The notes beneath the pieces are model-generated. The model was not told the origin of the DNA. It worked only from the letters and a program-made list of their open reading frames with translations, and ran no database searches. A stretch of DNA of 64,000 nt from Planctomycetota bacterium. GTDB taxonomy: Bacteria; Planctomycetota; J058; JAJDCP01. The translations under genes and the position numbers were made by a program. The stretch spans positions 30,422 through 94,421 of the forward strand of contig JAJDCP010000159.1 of NCBI GenBank assembly GCA_029260765.1. The letters run 5' to 3'. Position 1 is the stretch's first letter, and every line of letters begins with the position of its first letter. This document shows, in pieces, positions 15,373 through 24,988 of the stretch.

Positions 15373-16527
15373 ATGCCTCCAGCCACCCTGCGCACCTGGC
15401 TCGAGCTCGACGCCAGCGCGCTCGCGAGCAACCTCGAGGCCTTGCGCGGCCTGCTGCGTGCGACCCCGTCCACCAGGCTGTGCGCTGTGATGAAAGCCAA
15501 CGCCTACGGCCACGGCTTACGCGAGCTGGCGCCCCTGGTCGCAGCGCACGCGGACATGATCGCCTTGGACTCCCTCGACGAGGCCCAGCTTGTGCGTTCG
15601 GTCGCTCCGCACAGCGACATCCTGCTGCTGGGCTACACGCCGCGCTGCCGCCTGCCCGAGGTCGTCGCCCTCGGGCTCGAGGTGACCATCTACGACCTGG
15701 CCAGCCTGGCAGCCCTCGACGCCGCCGCGCAGCAACAGTCCCGGCAGGTTCGTGTGCATCTGAAGATCGAAACCGGCACCGGCCGGCAGGGACTGCAGAC
15801 CGAGCAGCTGTCCGGCTTCCTCGCCCAGTTCGCGGCCTCGGACAGGTTGGACCTGGCCGGGCTGAGCACCCACTTCGCAGATCTCGAAGAGCACCCTGAC
15901 TCCAAGTTCGCCAGCGAGCAGTTCCAGCGCCTGCAGGCAGCGCTCGCCGAAGTTCGTCTGGCCGGCTTCGCGCCCCAGGCCGTGCACGGAGCCTGCAGCG
16001 CCGCCCTGCTGCTGCGCCCGGATGTGCACGCGAGCATGGTGCGTGTCGGCATCGCTCAGTACGGCGTGTGGCCTTCAGCCGCCATCGAGGCCGCCGCGCG
16101 CGCCAAGCACCCGCGACTGCGGTTGCGTCCCGTGTTGCGCTGGCAGACCCGCATCGCCCAGCTCAAACGCTGCCGCGCGGGCACCACTGTGGGCTACGGC
16201 AGAGCCTGCAAGCTGACACGGGACACACGCGTGGCGGTCTTGCCTGTCGGGTACGCAGACGGCTTTGACCGCAGCCTCTCGAGCCGCGGCCAGGTGCTGA
16301 TCGACGGCCAGGCCTGCCCGATCCTGGGCCGGGTCTGCATGAACATGACCATGGTCGACGCCAGCGGTGTCGACCAGCCCGAGGTGGAACAAGCTGTGGT
16401 GCTGCTCGGCCGCAGCGGCTCGGCGGAGATCTCGGCCGCCACTCTGGCCGCCTGGGCAGACACCATCCCCTATGAGCTGCTGGCCCGGATCGCGCCCGGA
16501 CTCCCACGGGTGATGCTGGAACCTTGA
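15373..16527 (+). CDS. alr: Alanine racemase
   Basis: This 384-residue PLP enzyme converts L-Ala to D-Ala for peptidoglycan. The PLP-binding lysine lies in LCAVMKANAYGHG (about residue 42). HLKIETGTGRQGL and the HGACSAALL region follow. The second catalytic residue lies in TTVGYGRAC, and the C-terminal domain carries VLPVGYADGFDR and GRVCMNMTMVD. ATG 15373 follows GGAGA; the longer open frame upstream lacks an SD and family similarity. Presence of this gene argues for a D-Ala-containing wall. Confidence 0.95.
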   Translation: MPPATLRTWLELDASALASNLEALRGLLRATPSTRLCAVMKANAYGHGLRELAPLVAAHADMIALDSLDEAQLVRSVAPHSDILLLGYTPRCRLPEVVALGLEVTIYDLASLAALDAAAQQQSRQVRVHLKIETGTGRQGLQTEQLSGFLAQFAASDRLDLAGLSTHFADLEEHPDSKFASEQFQRLQAALAEVRLAGFAPQAVHGACSAALLLRPDVHASMVRVGIAQYGVWPSAAIEAAARAKHPRLRLRPVLRWQTRIAQLKRCRAGTTVGYGRACKLTRDTRVAVLPVGYADGFDRSLSSRGQVLIDGQACPILGRVCMNMTMVDASGVDQPEVEQAVVLLGRSGSAEISAATLAAWADTIPYELLARIAPGLPRVMLEP

Positions 16528-16596
16528 TCTGGGAAATCCCGGCAGCTGCGTTACAATCAGGCCCATCTCAAGGGCTATCAGGGAAGCAAACGCAGC

Positions 16597-17211
16597 ATGA
16601 AGAACACACCCAACGCAAGCCTGCTCGAGCGTGCGGTTTTTCTATTCAGGCTGATCTTTCTGCCGCTGTTCAGCTTCAGCTTCTTCGGCAATCTTCTCGG
16701 CATCTCCATCATGGCCGTGTTCTTCCGTAAGAGCCTGTCGCGATCGGTCGAGTACATACTTCCCAAGGGTTTGATCCTGGTCGGCTGGGGGGTCTTCTCC
16801 TGCCTGGTGTTCCTGCTCTTCTACGCCCTGGCGCAACGCGGCGCGCTGCGGCGCACGCGCGCGCTGCTCGGGGAGTTTTCCTGGGCGCGCCAGGGCTGGT
16901 GGACGCTTGATGGCCAGCGCATTCTCGGCCTGGTCGGCGTGGCTCAGGGCCATTTGGTGGCTGCAGCCCTCGACGGCTCAACCCTCAGTCACGACTTCAC
17001 CGATGTGCGCGCGCTCGAGTTGCTGCCCGCGCGGGGCCCGCTGCAGGTGTTGCTGGGGCACGGCACGCTGCGCGTATTCCGCGCCAACGGTGAGACCTGG
17101 GACGCCCTGGTGTGTGGCAGCCGTAAGGCGCTCCAAGGCATGCGCACGGCGCTCGAGCTGCAGATCGACCCAGCAGACCAGACACCTCAGCATGGAGCGA
17201 GCCCGTCATGA
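16597..17211 (+). CDS. Two-helix inner-membrane protein of unknown function
   Basis: This 204-residue protein is not recognised. Two hydrophobic helices lie at about residues 17-42 (LFRLIFLPLFSFSFFGNLLG) and 58-80 (GLILVGWGVFSCLVFLLFYAL). A cytoplasmic C-terminal domain of about 120 residues, beta-rich and without Cys/His clusters, follows. A -10-like TACAAT (16552-16557) and GGGAAG lie upstream. The next gene overlaps its stop by ATGA, so the two are co-translated and likely work together. Confidence 0.65.
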   Translation: MKNTPNASLLERAVFLFRLIFLPLFSFSFFGNLLGISIMAVFFRKSLSRSVEYILPKGLILVGWGVFSCLVFLLFYALAQRGALRRTRALLGEFSWARQGWWTLDGQRILGLVGVAQGHLVAAALDGSTLSHDFTDVRALELLPARGPLQVLLGHGTLRVFRANGETWDALVCGSRKALQGMRTALELQIDPADQTPQHGASPS

Positions 17212-17879
17212 AGCGCGTCGCCCTGACCATCATCGGCACAGTGCTGGTCTCCGGCTGCCTGCCGACCTACCAACAGGCAGGAGTCGCCTCCAGCATCGCG
17301 GCGCCTCCGCTGTTTGTCGCAGGCATCGCCACAGCCGGCCTGCTCTGGCTGTTGTGGCGCTTCGCGACCGGCCATCGAGGACGCTTCCAACATGGAGTCT
17401 CTTCGGTCTGCCTGTGCGTGCTGGCAGCGATCAGCGCGGCAGTGATCCCGCTCTGGTGGGCCGACAGCCTCGGGATCCAGAGCTGGCTCGACGACGCCTT
17501 CATCTATCTGGGCGGAAGCTACATCGCGCTGCTGCTCGTGATCTGGCGCATCTGGGTTGCCCTCGATGCCGACCGCTCCTTCAGCTGGGCGCCCATCGCG
17601 AGCCTGGCCGTGCTGCTGCTGCCTGCGTTGGCGGTCCTGCCGTTTGCGGCCACCAAGCTGACGACCAGCGACCCGTTCTTCCTGCTCTGGATCTGCCCGG
17701 GCTGTTGGAGCTTCCTCCGCAAGATCTTCGAAGGCACTGCGGGTTGGGGCGACTGGCCGGGCAGCGGTACCGCCGTCGTCGGCGCCCTGTTGCTACTCGA
17801 GCTGACCGTACGCGGCTGCCGGAGATTGTGGTCGCAACGGGCCGTCTCGGCCATCGAGGCGCTCGCGGCCGAAGCTTGA
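17208..17879 (+). CDS. Polytopic membrane protein of unknown function
   Basis: This 223-residue protein is unrecognised. It starts with a possible lipobox (TVLVSGC, Cys 17) followed by several hydrophobic helices at about residues 25-50, 60-80, 100-125, 135-155 and 190-210. That combination is odd: a lipoprotein signal on a multi-pass protein. The first helix may instead be an ordinary membrane segment. It overlaps the previous gene by 4 bases. No conserved motif gives a function. Confidence 0.6.
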   Translation: MKRVALTIIGTVLVSGCLPTYQQAGVASSIAAPPLFVAGIATAGLLWLLWRFATGHRGRFQHGVSSVCLCVLAAISAAVIPLWWADSLGIQSWLDDAFIYLGGSYIALLLVIWRIWVALDADRSFSWAPIASLAVLLLPALAVLPFAATKLTTSDPFFLLWICPGCWSFLRKIFEGTAGWGDWPGSGTAVVGALLLLELTVRGCRRLWSQRAVSAIEALAAEA

Positions 17880-17951
17880 GGCAAGCAAAGATTGGCAATC
17901 TGGACCCCGAGCGCCGATAATCCAGGGCTTCCCCGATGGAGAGAGCTTGCG

Positions 17952-18620
17952 ATGCGATGCAGAACCCTGATCGTCGTAGCCTGCCTGTGCGCCCCGGCGC
18001 TGGCTCAATACGACCCCACGAGCCAGCTGGGAGAGCTCAAGTCGGCGCTCGGGCTCAACGAAGACCAGGCGCAGGTCTTGCGTCTGGCCCTGGAAGACTT
18101 CGCCGCCAGTTATGACATTTTGAGCAGGAACAGCGAGGTCGACCTCAAGGTCCACTTGAGGAAGCTGCGCAGAGAGCTGTTGGGCAGCCTCCAAGAGCTG
18201 CTCAGCGAAGCCCAGCTGGCGCTGCTCGATGAGCGGCTTCCGAGCACCGCACAACTCAGCCGTGAGCTGGAGGCGCTCGTCAAGCTCGACAAGGCACTGC
18301 TCGAGCTGAAGGTTGATTCCGCTTCGCAGGGCGCGCAACGCACAGCCTATGCCGCGCTGCTGAAAACCCGTCGCCAAGCGCAGGCCCACGTCTCCGAGCA
18401 GAAACGCATGCTCAAGCAGGCCCTCGAAGACCCCTCCACCAGCGACGCGCAGATCTTTGCGCGCTTGGACGCCATCGAGCAGGCGCAGAACGCGCGGCGC
18501 GGGTTGGTCGACGCTGCTGAGGAAGCGTTTGTCGCCCTGCTCTCGCCGCGTCTGTATGCGGAGCTGGTGGTCCGCAACGTCATCGGCCTGCGCCACAGAA
18601 AAACCGAAGGACAGCACTAG
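17952..18620 (+). CDS. Secreted helical protein, Spy/CpxP-like in character
   Basis: This 222-residue protein has a cleavable signal peptide (TLIVVACLCAPALAQ) and an almost entirely helical mature part rich in Leu, Glu, Gln, Arg and Lys. Segments such as LGLNEDQAQVLRLALEDF and LSEAQLALLDERL recall the LTxEQ-type repeats of Spy/CpxP and zinc-resistance-associated proteins, which act as periplasmic chaperones or metal binders. The match is in pattern only. ATG 17952 follows GGAGAG; the glycan island starts 51 bases after its stop. Confidence 0.6.
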   Translation: MRCRTLIVVACLCAPALAQYDPTSQLGELKSALGLNEDQAQVLRLALEDFAASYDILSRNSEVDLKVHLRKLRRELLGSLQELLSEAQLALLDERLPSTAQLSRELEALVKLDKALLELKVDSASQGAQRTAYAALLKTRRQAQAHVSEQKRMLKQALEDPSTSDAQIFARLDAIEQAQNARRGLVDAAEEAFVALLSPRLYAELVVRNVIGLRHRKTEGQH

Positions 18621-18670
18621 CACATGCCCCGATTCGTGGGAATCTCTGCCCCGGCACCCCGGAGGATGCG

Positions 18671-20623
18671 ATGAGCGCCGTAGCCCGGGTGCGCTTTCCC
18701 TGCACTCCGCAGGTCTCCGGCCTGTACTTCAAGGTCTCGGACGCCGGCTACACGATGACGGCCGACTCCGTCGACCTGCAGCAGGATGCCACGCTCTCCT
18801 TCAACACCTACTTCAACTCCTTCTATGAGAGCTTCTACCTCAAGTACACGCGCATGCGTGCCGGCGAGTATCGCCTGAGACTCGAGGGCAGCTTCCTGGT
18901 CTCGTTCTACCGGGAACGCTTCCAGTGCCCGCGCGAGCGGCTCGGGAGTGTGGAATTCCACGAAGCCGTGCCCGACAAGCTGTGCGCCATCGCGCTCCCC
19001 TCCTGCGACGACCCGCAGGCCGCCGGACGCATCTACCTCGAGCTGCGCTGCCTGTCCCGGAGCGGACGCTTCCTGGGCGGCGAGCTGCACGCGGTGGCGG
19101 CGCAACCACGCCCCGTCTCGCTGGCCATCGTGATCTGCACCTACAAACGCGAAGCCTACCTCGACAAGACGGTGCGTGCGATTCTCGACGACAGGCAACT
19201 CGGCGAGAAAGACCTCAGCATCTATGTGGTCGACAATGCCCAGACCGTCGGGCCTTTCGACGACCCCCGCGTGCGCGTCTTCCCCAACCCCAATTATGGC
19301 GGCTCGGGGGGCTTCAGCCGAGGTCTGCTCGAAGCGCGGCAGCGCGGAGACCACACCCACTTTCTGCTGATGGACGACGACATCCAACTCGACAGCGAGG
19401 CGGTGTTTCGGGCTGTCTGCCTGTTCGAGCACGCCGACGAGTCGCTGATCCTGTCGGGCTCGATGCTCGACTCATTGCGCAGCTACAGCCTGTTCGAGGC
19501 CGGCGCGGTCTACGGCGTGCGGCCGGACCTGACTGTGCGCGACCCGTTGATGTGGGCTCCGCTGAAGACCAACCTCTTCTTGCAGGACTCCAAGGACCTC
19601 AACTACCTGCTGGTCGAAGAACATGCCGACTACGGCGCCTTCTGGTTCTTCGCAGGATCGATGGCGCTGCTGGACAAGATCGGGCTGGTGTTTCCGTTCT
19701 TCATCCGTGTCGACGACATCGAGTTCAGTCTGCGGGCACAGGCTGCCGGTCATCGCATCGTGCCGTTTCCCTCGCTGGGGGTCTGGCACGATTCCTTTGC
19801 CGCCAAGAAGCCCGTCTGGGACGAATTCTACACGACCCGCAACGTGCTGATCTGCAACGCCATCCACCGCGACATCCCGCGTGCTACCACCCTGACACGG
19901 CTCGGCAAACGTTTCAACGCGCGGCTGTTCGGATACGACTACAACGCCGCCCACCTGATCCTCGATGCCATCGAGCACTTCCTCGAGGGGCCCGCGGGGC
20001 TGCTGAAGCGGGACCCTGAAGAGTTGGCTGCGCAGGTCAAAGCGCGTGTGGAGCGCTATCCGGTCGACGCAGTACCGGCTCAGGATGCCTCGGACGCCTT
20101 CTGGCGTCTGGCCTTCTATCGGCGCGACTACAAGTTGGCCACGATGGCGCTGTCCCTTGCCACGCTCAATGGCCATCTGTTGCCCGAGTCGTGGGTCGAT
20201 GAAGATGGGACCGGCCACATCACCGACGACCCCTACTCGACCTTCAAGGCCTTCGGTAAGCGGAATGCGTTGTCGCTGCACCACTACACGCGGATCGCCC
20301 GGCGGCGGCTCAATACGGGTCTGGGACGCAAACTGTTCGCCCGTTGGTTGCGCTTGAGCGCCCAGGGTCTGCTGCGTTGGAAGAGCGTGGAAGCAGCCTG
20401 GCGCGAGCAGGCGCCGCAGCTGGTGTCTGCGACCTTCTGGCGGCGCTACCTGCGCCTCGATGCTCGGCCCACGGCACGACCGCTCGCGGCCGGCGGACCG
20501 TCGAAGAACCCAAGCGCGACAGGCGAGGAGACGCAGGCATGTTCGCCAGGTTTCTGGGCTCGATCAGACACGACCTCAGGCAGATCTACCGAGCCACCCG
20601 CAGAGACGCCAAGAAACGTCTGA
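18671..20623 (+). CDS. GlfT2-like galactofuranosyltransferase (GT2)
   Basis: At 650 residues it has the length and order of mycobacterial GlfT2. An N-terminal beta-barrel domain spans about residues 1-150, and a GT-A domain starts at LAIVICTYKREAYLDKT. The metal-binding acidic cluster is MDDDIQLDSE, with NPNYGGSGGFSRG before it. The later VDDIEFSLRAQAAGH and VWHDSF segments give the catalytic Asp and a metal-binding His. A helical C-terminal domain follows. GlfT2-type enzymes polymerise UDP-galactofuranose onto lipid-linked glycans at the inner face of the membrane. No UDP-galactopyranose mutase gene is in the window, so the sugar is inferred from family only. GGAGG precedes ATG 18671. The next gene starts 85 bases inside its 3' end. 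Confidence 0.85.
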   Translation: MSAVARVRFPCTPQVSGLYFKVSDAGYTMTADSVDLQQDATLSFNTYFNSFYESFYLKYTRMRAGEYRLRLEGSFLVSFYRERFQCPRERLGSVEFHEAVPDKLCAIALPSCDDPQAAGRIYLELRCLSRSGRFLGGELHAVAAQPRPVSLAIVICTYKREAYLDKTVRAILDDRQLGEKDLSIYVVDNAQTVGPFDDPRVRVFPNPNYGGSGGFSRGLLEARQRGDHTHFLLMDDDIQLDSEAVFRAVCLFEHADESLILSGSMLDSLRSYSLFEAGAVYGVRPDLTVRDPLMWAPLKTNLFLQDSKDLNYLLVEEHADYGAFWFFAGSMALLDKIGLVFPFFIRVDDIEFSLRAQAAGHRIVPFPSLGVWHDSFAAKKPVWDEFYTTRNVLICNAIHRDIPRATTLTRLGKRFNARLFGYDYNAAHLILDAIEHFLEGPAGLLKRDPEELAAQVKARVERYPVDAVPAQDASDAFWRLAFYRRDYKLATMALSLATLNGHLLPESWVDEDGTGHITDDPYSTFKAFGKRNALSLHHYTRIARRRLNTGLGRKLFARWLRLSAQGLLRWKSVEAAWREQAPQLVSATFWRRYLRLDARPTARPLAAGGPSKNPSATGEETQACSPGFWARSDTTSGRSTEPPAETPRNV

Positions 20624-21513
20624 GACGGCGGATGCATGGCTGGCACGGCCTCGGCCACGAGCTGCATTGGTGGACGCACTCGGCGGAAGACATCGAGCGA
20701 CGGGAAGCCCAGCTGCTCGACAACGGTCGCTTCCGTTGGGTGTTCGTGCTGGGTTTGAACAACTCCGGCACCTCGGTTCTGCAACAGATCTTGGGCATGC
20801 ATCCGGAGATCAACGGCCTGCCCAAAGAAGGACAGTATCTGACGCTCTCCCTGACCAGACCGGCCACACAGAACCGGAGCCGCATCTTCGCAACCGAGCT
20901 GGAGCGGTTTGCCGCCTACGAAGACAACCAGGAGCTCAATGCGCTGCGCGTCAAGCACGATTGGCTGGCGAGCTTTCCAGACAAGCCGGGGCATCTGCTC
21001 GAGAAGAGCCCCCCCAACGTGCTGCGCAGCCGCTGGCTGCAGCGGCACTTCCAGCCCTGCAGCTTCGTAGCGCTGATCCGGAATCCGTATGCGGTCTGCG
21101 AGGGAATCGTGCGTCGCAAGTCGTCCGTGCCGATGGAGACCGCCGCGCGTCACTGGGCGACGGGCAACACAGCCCTGCTCGAGGACATCACGCAGCTGGA
21201 ATCGGTGCTGCGGCTGAGCTACGAGGAGCTGTGCGGGGACCCGGGCGGCACTCTGGGTCGCGTGGAGAAACTGCTGGGACTGTCTGAGCAGTTTCCCACG
21301 GCCTGCTACCAGAACACCTTGCCACGCAACAACATCACGGGGACCGAAGCCCCCCTCAGCAACTTCAACACCAAGAGCTTCGAACGCTTGTCCAGCCGAG
21401 ACATCCGCACGATCAACGCGATCGCTGGAGCGACCATGGAACGGCTCGGGTATGCGCGGTTGGAGCCGCGCATCGTGACTCAGCGCGCGGCCGCGGCCGA
21501 GAAATCGCCGTAA
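20539..21513 (+). CDS. Sulfotransferase-family protein
   Basis: This 324-residue protein has the PAPS-binding loop VLGLNNSGTSVLQQIL (about residues 72-87) and a 3'-phosphate site FVALIRNPYAVCEGIVR near residue 175. These are the two signatures of the sulfotransferase family. ATG 20539 follows GAGGAGACG and lies inside the GlfT2-like gene in another frame, so translation is coupled. It probably sulfates the glycan made by its neighbour, or tyrosines, with PAPS as donor; the acceptor is not determined. Its 3' end overlaps the convergent gene at 21480 by 34 bases. Confidence 0.82.
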   Translation: MFARFLGSIRHDLRQIYRATRRDAKKRLRRRMHGWHGLGHELHWWTHSAEDIERREAQLLDNGRFRWVFVLGLNNSGTSVLQQILGMHPEINGLPKEGQYLTLSLTRPATQNRSRIFATELERFAAYEDNQELNALRVKHDWLASFPDKPGHLLEKSPPNVLRSRWLQRHFQPCSFVALIRNPYAVCEGIVRRKSSVPMETAARHWATGNTALLEDITQLESVLRLSYEELCGDPGGTLGRVEKLLGLSEQFPTACYQNTLPRNNITGTEAPLSNFNTKSFERLSSRDIRTINAIAGATMERLGYARLEPRIVTQRAAAAEKSP

Positions 21514-23195
21514 CCGAGCGCGCGGTTGAGCGCTGCGAAGCCCTGCCGCGTGAACAGCTCGTCCAGCAACGGGCTCCAACACTCCTGCCAGGCAGGACGC
21601 TTGCCAGCAGAGGTCAGGGTGCGGACCCCCAGACTGCGTGCCAAGACGCCGGCGGGCTCGGGGACCGGTTCGACGCCGAGGAAACGGATCAGGGCGCTGA
21701 CGACCGCAAGCTGACGTTCGGCTCCCCGAACACCTGTCAGCCCCTCATAGTCGAGGCAGAACACCTCCGCCTGCTCGCGCCAAGCGCTGATGCGCTGCCA
21801 GAACCGGCTCTCAGCCCTGCCCTGCGCGATCAGGAACTCCAGCAGCGCAGGCCGCCCCGGCTCGCAGTGGAGGCGCTTCTTCAGCGCCCACTCGTCGCGC
21901 CGCAGCTGGGTGCGATGATGCAGCAGCGAGGCTATGCACGCGCGTAGATCACGCTGCAGGAAGATGCACTTGAAGCCTTGCAAGCTCTCGCGATGCACCG
22001 CTGAGCAGGGCAGATGGGACATCGCAAACGCGCCGGCCCGGACGCGTCCAAGACTCTCATCTGGGAGCGCGGGATAGCCGCACAAGACCGGGTAGTAGCG
22101 GGCCATCGCGAACGGAAGCCCGGCCCGATCGACGCAGTGGCGCGGCAGGATCAGCAACTCGCTGTCGAACAGGCCCAGCTCTGCCAGCAGACGACCGAGC
22201 AGATGCGTGCCGGACTTGGGAATCGAGATGATCGCGACAGGTTGTGCGCAGACCTGCGGTCTCGAGTCGCCGCCGCGCGGCGCGACGGGACGCTCTGTCA
22301 GTGCAGGAAGCGCTTCCGCCAGCCCCTGCCGGTCGGCCTTCTGTGCACACAGCAGCCAACGCTGCCGCGCAGACGCATCCGAGGCCAGACGCGCCAGGCC
22401 GTGGGCGCAGGCGGGGGAATGGCGCTCTCGCCAGCCACGCAGGTACCAGCCCGCGGCTGCGGCGGGGGCGCGCAATGGCTGCTCGAGAAGAACGCCGGCC
22501 AGGTGGGGCTCCAGCCCTGCCAGCGTCGGGCACGCAAAGGTGGCGGCCAGCAATCGACGTGCACGCTGCGCATCACTCTGGTGGTACCAGGCGATGGAGG
22601 CAGCCAGGAAACCGCTCGGGGCATGACCAGCGCGGCGCAATGCCCTCTCGAGCCACAACAGCGCGCCCGCAACATCTTCGTGCTGGTAGTAGGCTGCCGC
22701 TCCCCGCTGGCGCGCAGACGGGACGTCAGCCGTTGTCTTTGCTGCTGCCTGCTCGGACCGGGGCTGTACCCCCCAGGCTACGCGCCGCAAGCGCGCCAGC
22801 TGCTGGCACGCCTCCAAGCCCGCCGGACGGGTCGGCTGCTCCGCGTGGTCCAGCCAGGCCGAGGCCAGCTCGGCATCGTCGAGGTGCGTGAGACAGGCCT
22901 GGGCGATCTCGCGACAGACAGCAGCGTTGTCCGGCTCACGCCGGTAGGCGCTCAGATAGAGCCGAAAGCCCGCCACGCGCAAGCCCAGCGTCAGACAGAG
23001 GCGCGCCCGGCCGAGCAGCGAAGAGGTCGAGACCGGCTCGTTGGGAAGCAGGGCGTCCAGCCGCAACCAGGCATTGCGCAGCGTCACGAGCCCAGGAAGC
23101 CAGCGGGCTCCTTCTGGGCGAGCGGCGCGCCGGCCCAGCACAGTGAGAGCTCGCCGCAACCAGTCGTGGCTGGCCGCCTTCAGGGGGCTCTTCAC
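21480..23195 (-). CDS. Sulfotransferase-like protein with N-terminal helical repeat region
   Basis: This 571-residue protein has two parts. Residues 1-330 are helical, Ala/Arg/Leu-rich and TPR-like. Near residue 340 a P-loop VAIISIPKSGTHLLGRLLAELG begins the sulfotransferase domain, with a later FKCIFLQRDLRACIASLLHH as the probable 3'-phosphate site. GTG at 23195 is chosen because it overlaps the ABC exporter stop by GTGA, the usual coupled arrangement. It is encoded with the exporter, pointing to modification and export of one product, perhaps a sulfated glycan or peptide. The TPR-sulfotransferase fusion is known in other bacteria, but the acceptor here is unknown. Confidence 0.78.
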   Translation of the reverse strand: MKSPLKAASHDWLRRALTVLGRRAARPEGARWLPGLVTLRNAWLRLDALLPNEPVSTSSLLGRARLCLTLGLRVAGFRLYLSAYRREPDNAAVCREIAQACLTHLDDAELASAWLDHAEQPTRPAGLEACQQLARLRRVAWGVQPRSEQAAAKTTADVPSARQRGAAAYYQHEDVAGALLWLERALRRAGHAPSGFLAASIAWYHQSDAQRARRLLAATFACPTLAGLEPHLAGVLLEQPLRAPAAAAGWYLRGWRERHSPACAHGLARLASDASARQRWLLCAQKADRQGLAEALPALTERPVAPRGGDSRPQVCAQPVAIISIPKSGTHLLGRLLAELGLFDSELLILPRHCVDRAGLPFAMARYYPVLCGYPALPDESLGRVRAGAFAMSHLPCSAVHRESLQGFKCIFLQRDLRACIASLLHHRTQLRRDEWALKKRLHCEPGRPALLEFLIAQGRAESRFWQRISAWREQAEVFCLDYEGLTGVRGAERQLAVVSALIRFLGVEPVPEPAGVLARSLGVRTLTSAGKRPAWQECWSPLLDELFTRQGFAALNRALGYGDFSAAAAR

Positions 23196-24988
23196 CCGCC
23201 TGCCTCCAGTTGGAACAGCTCGTTGTACGCGCCGCGCAGGGCCAGCAACTCCGCGTGCGTGCCGGTCTCGATGACCTTGCCGCCCTCGAGCACCACGATC
23301 CTGTCGGCCAGCGCCACCGTGCTGGGCCGATGGGAGACCAGGATGATGGTCTGATCCTGGAACCACTCCCGGAACCGCCCCAACAGAGCGAGCTCAGAGC
23401 GCACATCCAGGCTCGAGGTGGGCTCATCGAGGATCAGCAAGCGCGCGCGCTGTTTGACCAGAAAGCGCGCCAAGCCGATCTTCCGCCATTGCCCAGCCGA
23501 CAGGTCGTGGTTGCCGAAGCGCCGCCCCAGGCTGGTATCGTAGCCCTCAGACAGTCGCTCGATCAGCTGGTCCGCGCCCGCGCGCGCTGCGGCTTCGGCG
23601 ACATCTTCCCGCGACGGTGCGTTCTGCAGGTCGCCCAGGGAGATGTTCTCGGCCGCGCTCGCCTCGTAGCGGTTCGGCCGGTCGAAGTGGACCGCCACGC
23701 TCGCACGCAGCGCGTCGGCCGACAGCTCTTGCAGGTCGACACCGTCGAGCCGGATGGCCCCCGCGCTGGGCTCATAGAGACGGGCCAGTAGCTTGACCAG
23801 CGTCGTCTTGCCGGCGCCATTGCGGCCCACCAGGGCGATGATCTCCCCTGGCTCTGCAGCCAATGAGACACCGGCCAGCACGGGCTCGCCCGAGCCCGGA
23901 TAGGAGAATTCGAGCCCTTCGACCTCGAGCCGGCCAGGTCCGCCGGCAGGATTGCGGAAGCCCGCATTTCCCACCCGCGGGCTGGTCTCCAATACAGCCC
24001 TGAAGTGGGCCACATGCCAGGCTTGTTCTGCCAGGCTGCTCAGCCGTCCGGCCATCGCGCTCAACAGGTCGCTCAGGTGCTTCGTGCCGCCCGCGAACAG
24101 CGCGACATCGCCGATGGTCAGGCGCCCTTCGACCACCTGGCCCGAGATCCGGAAAAAGAGCAGGTAGAAGATCAGGCTCATCGCCAGCGTAAAGACGAAG
24201 GTGCCCAGGTAGTTGCGGTTGGTCAGCCTGCGGTCTTCCTCGATGAACTCGGCGATCAACTCGAGATAGCGAGCGCGCAGCTCGGGCTCCAGGCCGAGAG
24301 TCCGGACTTCAGGCAAGCTGGAGCGGTTGGTCAGCAATGAGGAATAATAGCGCGACCAGCGGTTCTTCGTGGTGCGCTTCGCCATCTTCTCAAAGCGCTG
24401 TTTGGCCCGCCGCCAGCGGAAGATCAAGAAGGGAATCAGCGTGGGCAATACGACCGCGACCACCCAGGGATCAATGGTCACCAAGATGGCGACCAGACCT
24501 GCGATCTTGCACAGGTTGACGGCGATGCCGAGCACCCGGTTCTTGAAACCATTCAGCTGCCCAGACGCCTGCCGCGCCCGATCGAGCATGTCCTGGAAAT
24601 CCGACTCTTCGAAACGTGCCACGTCCAGCCGGGAGATATGCTCCAACCAGGTAGCTTCGATCTTCAGATGCAGCCCGTTGTTCAACGCCCGCTGCACGAG
24701 TTTGAGGATCAGCGCCAGGCTCTCCCAGAACACGACGGTTGCCAGACTCAGGGCGATCCAGAACAGGATCGCGTCGGTCTGTTGGGTGCCCGCTTTCACC
24801 TGGGCGACGATGCTGTTGGTGATCTCCCTGCCCAGCAGCCCCAGCAAGGCGGGGAAGACGCTTCCGGCCAGACTCAGCAGGGCGAACAAGACCAGCAGGC
24901 GCGGGTTCTGCTGCCAGGTGAAACGCAACACCCAGCGCGCGTTGTCGAGCACACGCCGGATCTTCTCGCGTACCAAGGCTGTCGTCAT
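23192..24988 (-). CDS. ABC exporter half-transporter (permease fused to ATPase)
   Basis: This 598-residue protein has a six-helix membrane domain (about 1-330) and an ATPase domain (about 350-598). Motifs are Walker A ALVGRNGAGKTTLVKLL, a signature LSAGQWRKIGLAR (Ala instead of the usual second Gly), Walker B LLILDEPTSSLD and the switch His in VSHRPST. The Q-loop is unusual: where VFQD is expected the sequence reads VHFDRPNRY, so the glutamine appears missing. Such type IV exporters act as dimers and move lipids, oligosaccharides or peptides outward. It is co-translated with the sulfotransferase-like gene downstream, so a glycan or lipid-linked product is likely. Confidence 0.92.
   Translation of the reverse strand: MTTALVREKIRRVLDNARWVLRFTWQQNPRLLVLFALLSLAGSVFPALLGLLGREITNSIVAQVKAGTQQTDAILFWIALSLATVVFWESLALILKLVQRALNNGLHLKIEATWLEHISRLDVARFEESDFQDMLDRARQASGQLNGFKNRVLGIAVNLCKIAGLVAILVTIDPWVVAVVLPTLIPFLIFRWRRAKQRFEKMAKRTTKNRWSRYYSSLLTNRSSLPEVRTLGLEPELRARYLELIAEFIEEDRRLTNRNYLGTFVFTLAMSLIFYLLFFRISGQVVEGRLTIGDVALFAGGTKHLSDLLSAMAGRLSSLAEQAWHVAHFRAVLETSPRVGNAGFRNPAGGPGRLEVEGLEFSYPGSGEPVLAGVSLAAEPGEIIALVGRNGAGKTTLVKLLARLYEPSAGAIRLDGVDLQELSADALRASVAVHFDRPNRYEASAAENISLGDLQNAPSREDVAEAAARAGADQLIERLSEGYDTSLGRRFGNHDLSAGQWRKIGLARFLVKQRARLLILDEPTSSLDVRSELALLGRFREWFQDQTIILVSHRPSTVALADRIVVLEGGKVIETGTHAELLALRGAYNELFQLEAGG

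Noticed and set aside
16524..16557. TTGATC and TACAAT as a promoter before the membrane-protein gene
   Set aside because: The spacer is 22 bases, too long for a standard promoter; only the -10-like hexamer was mentioned.
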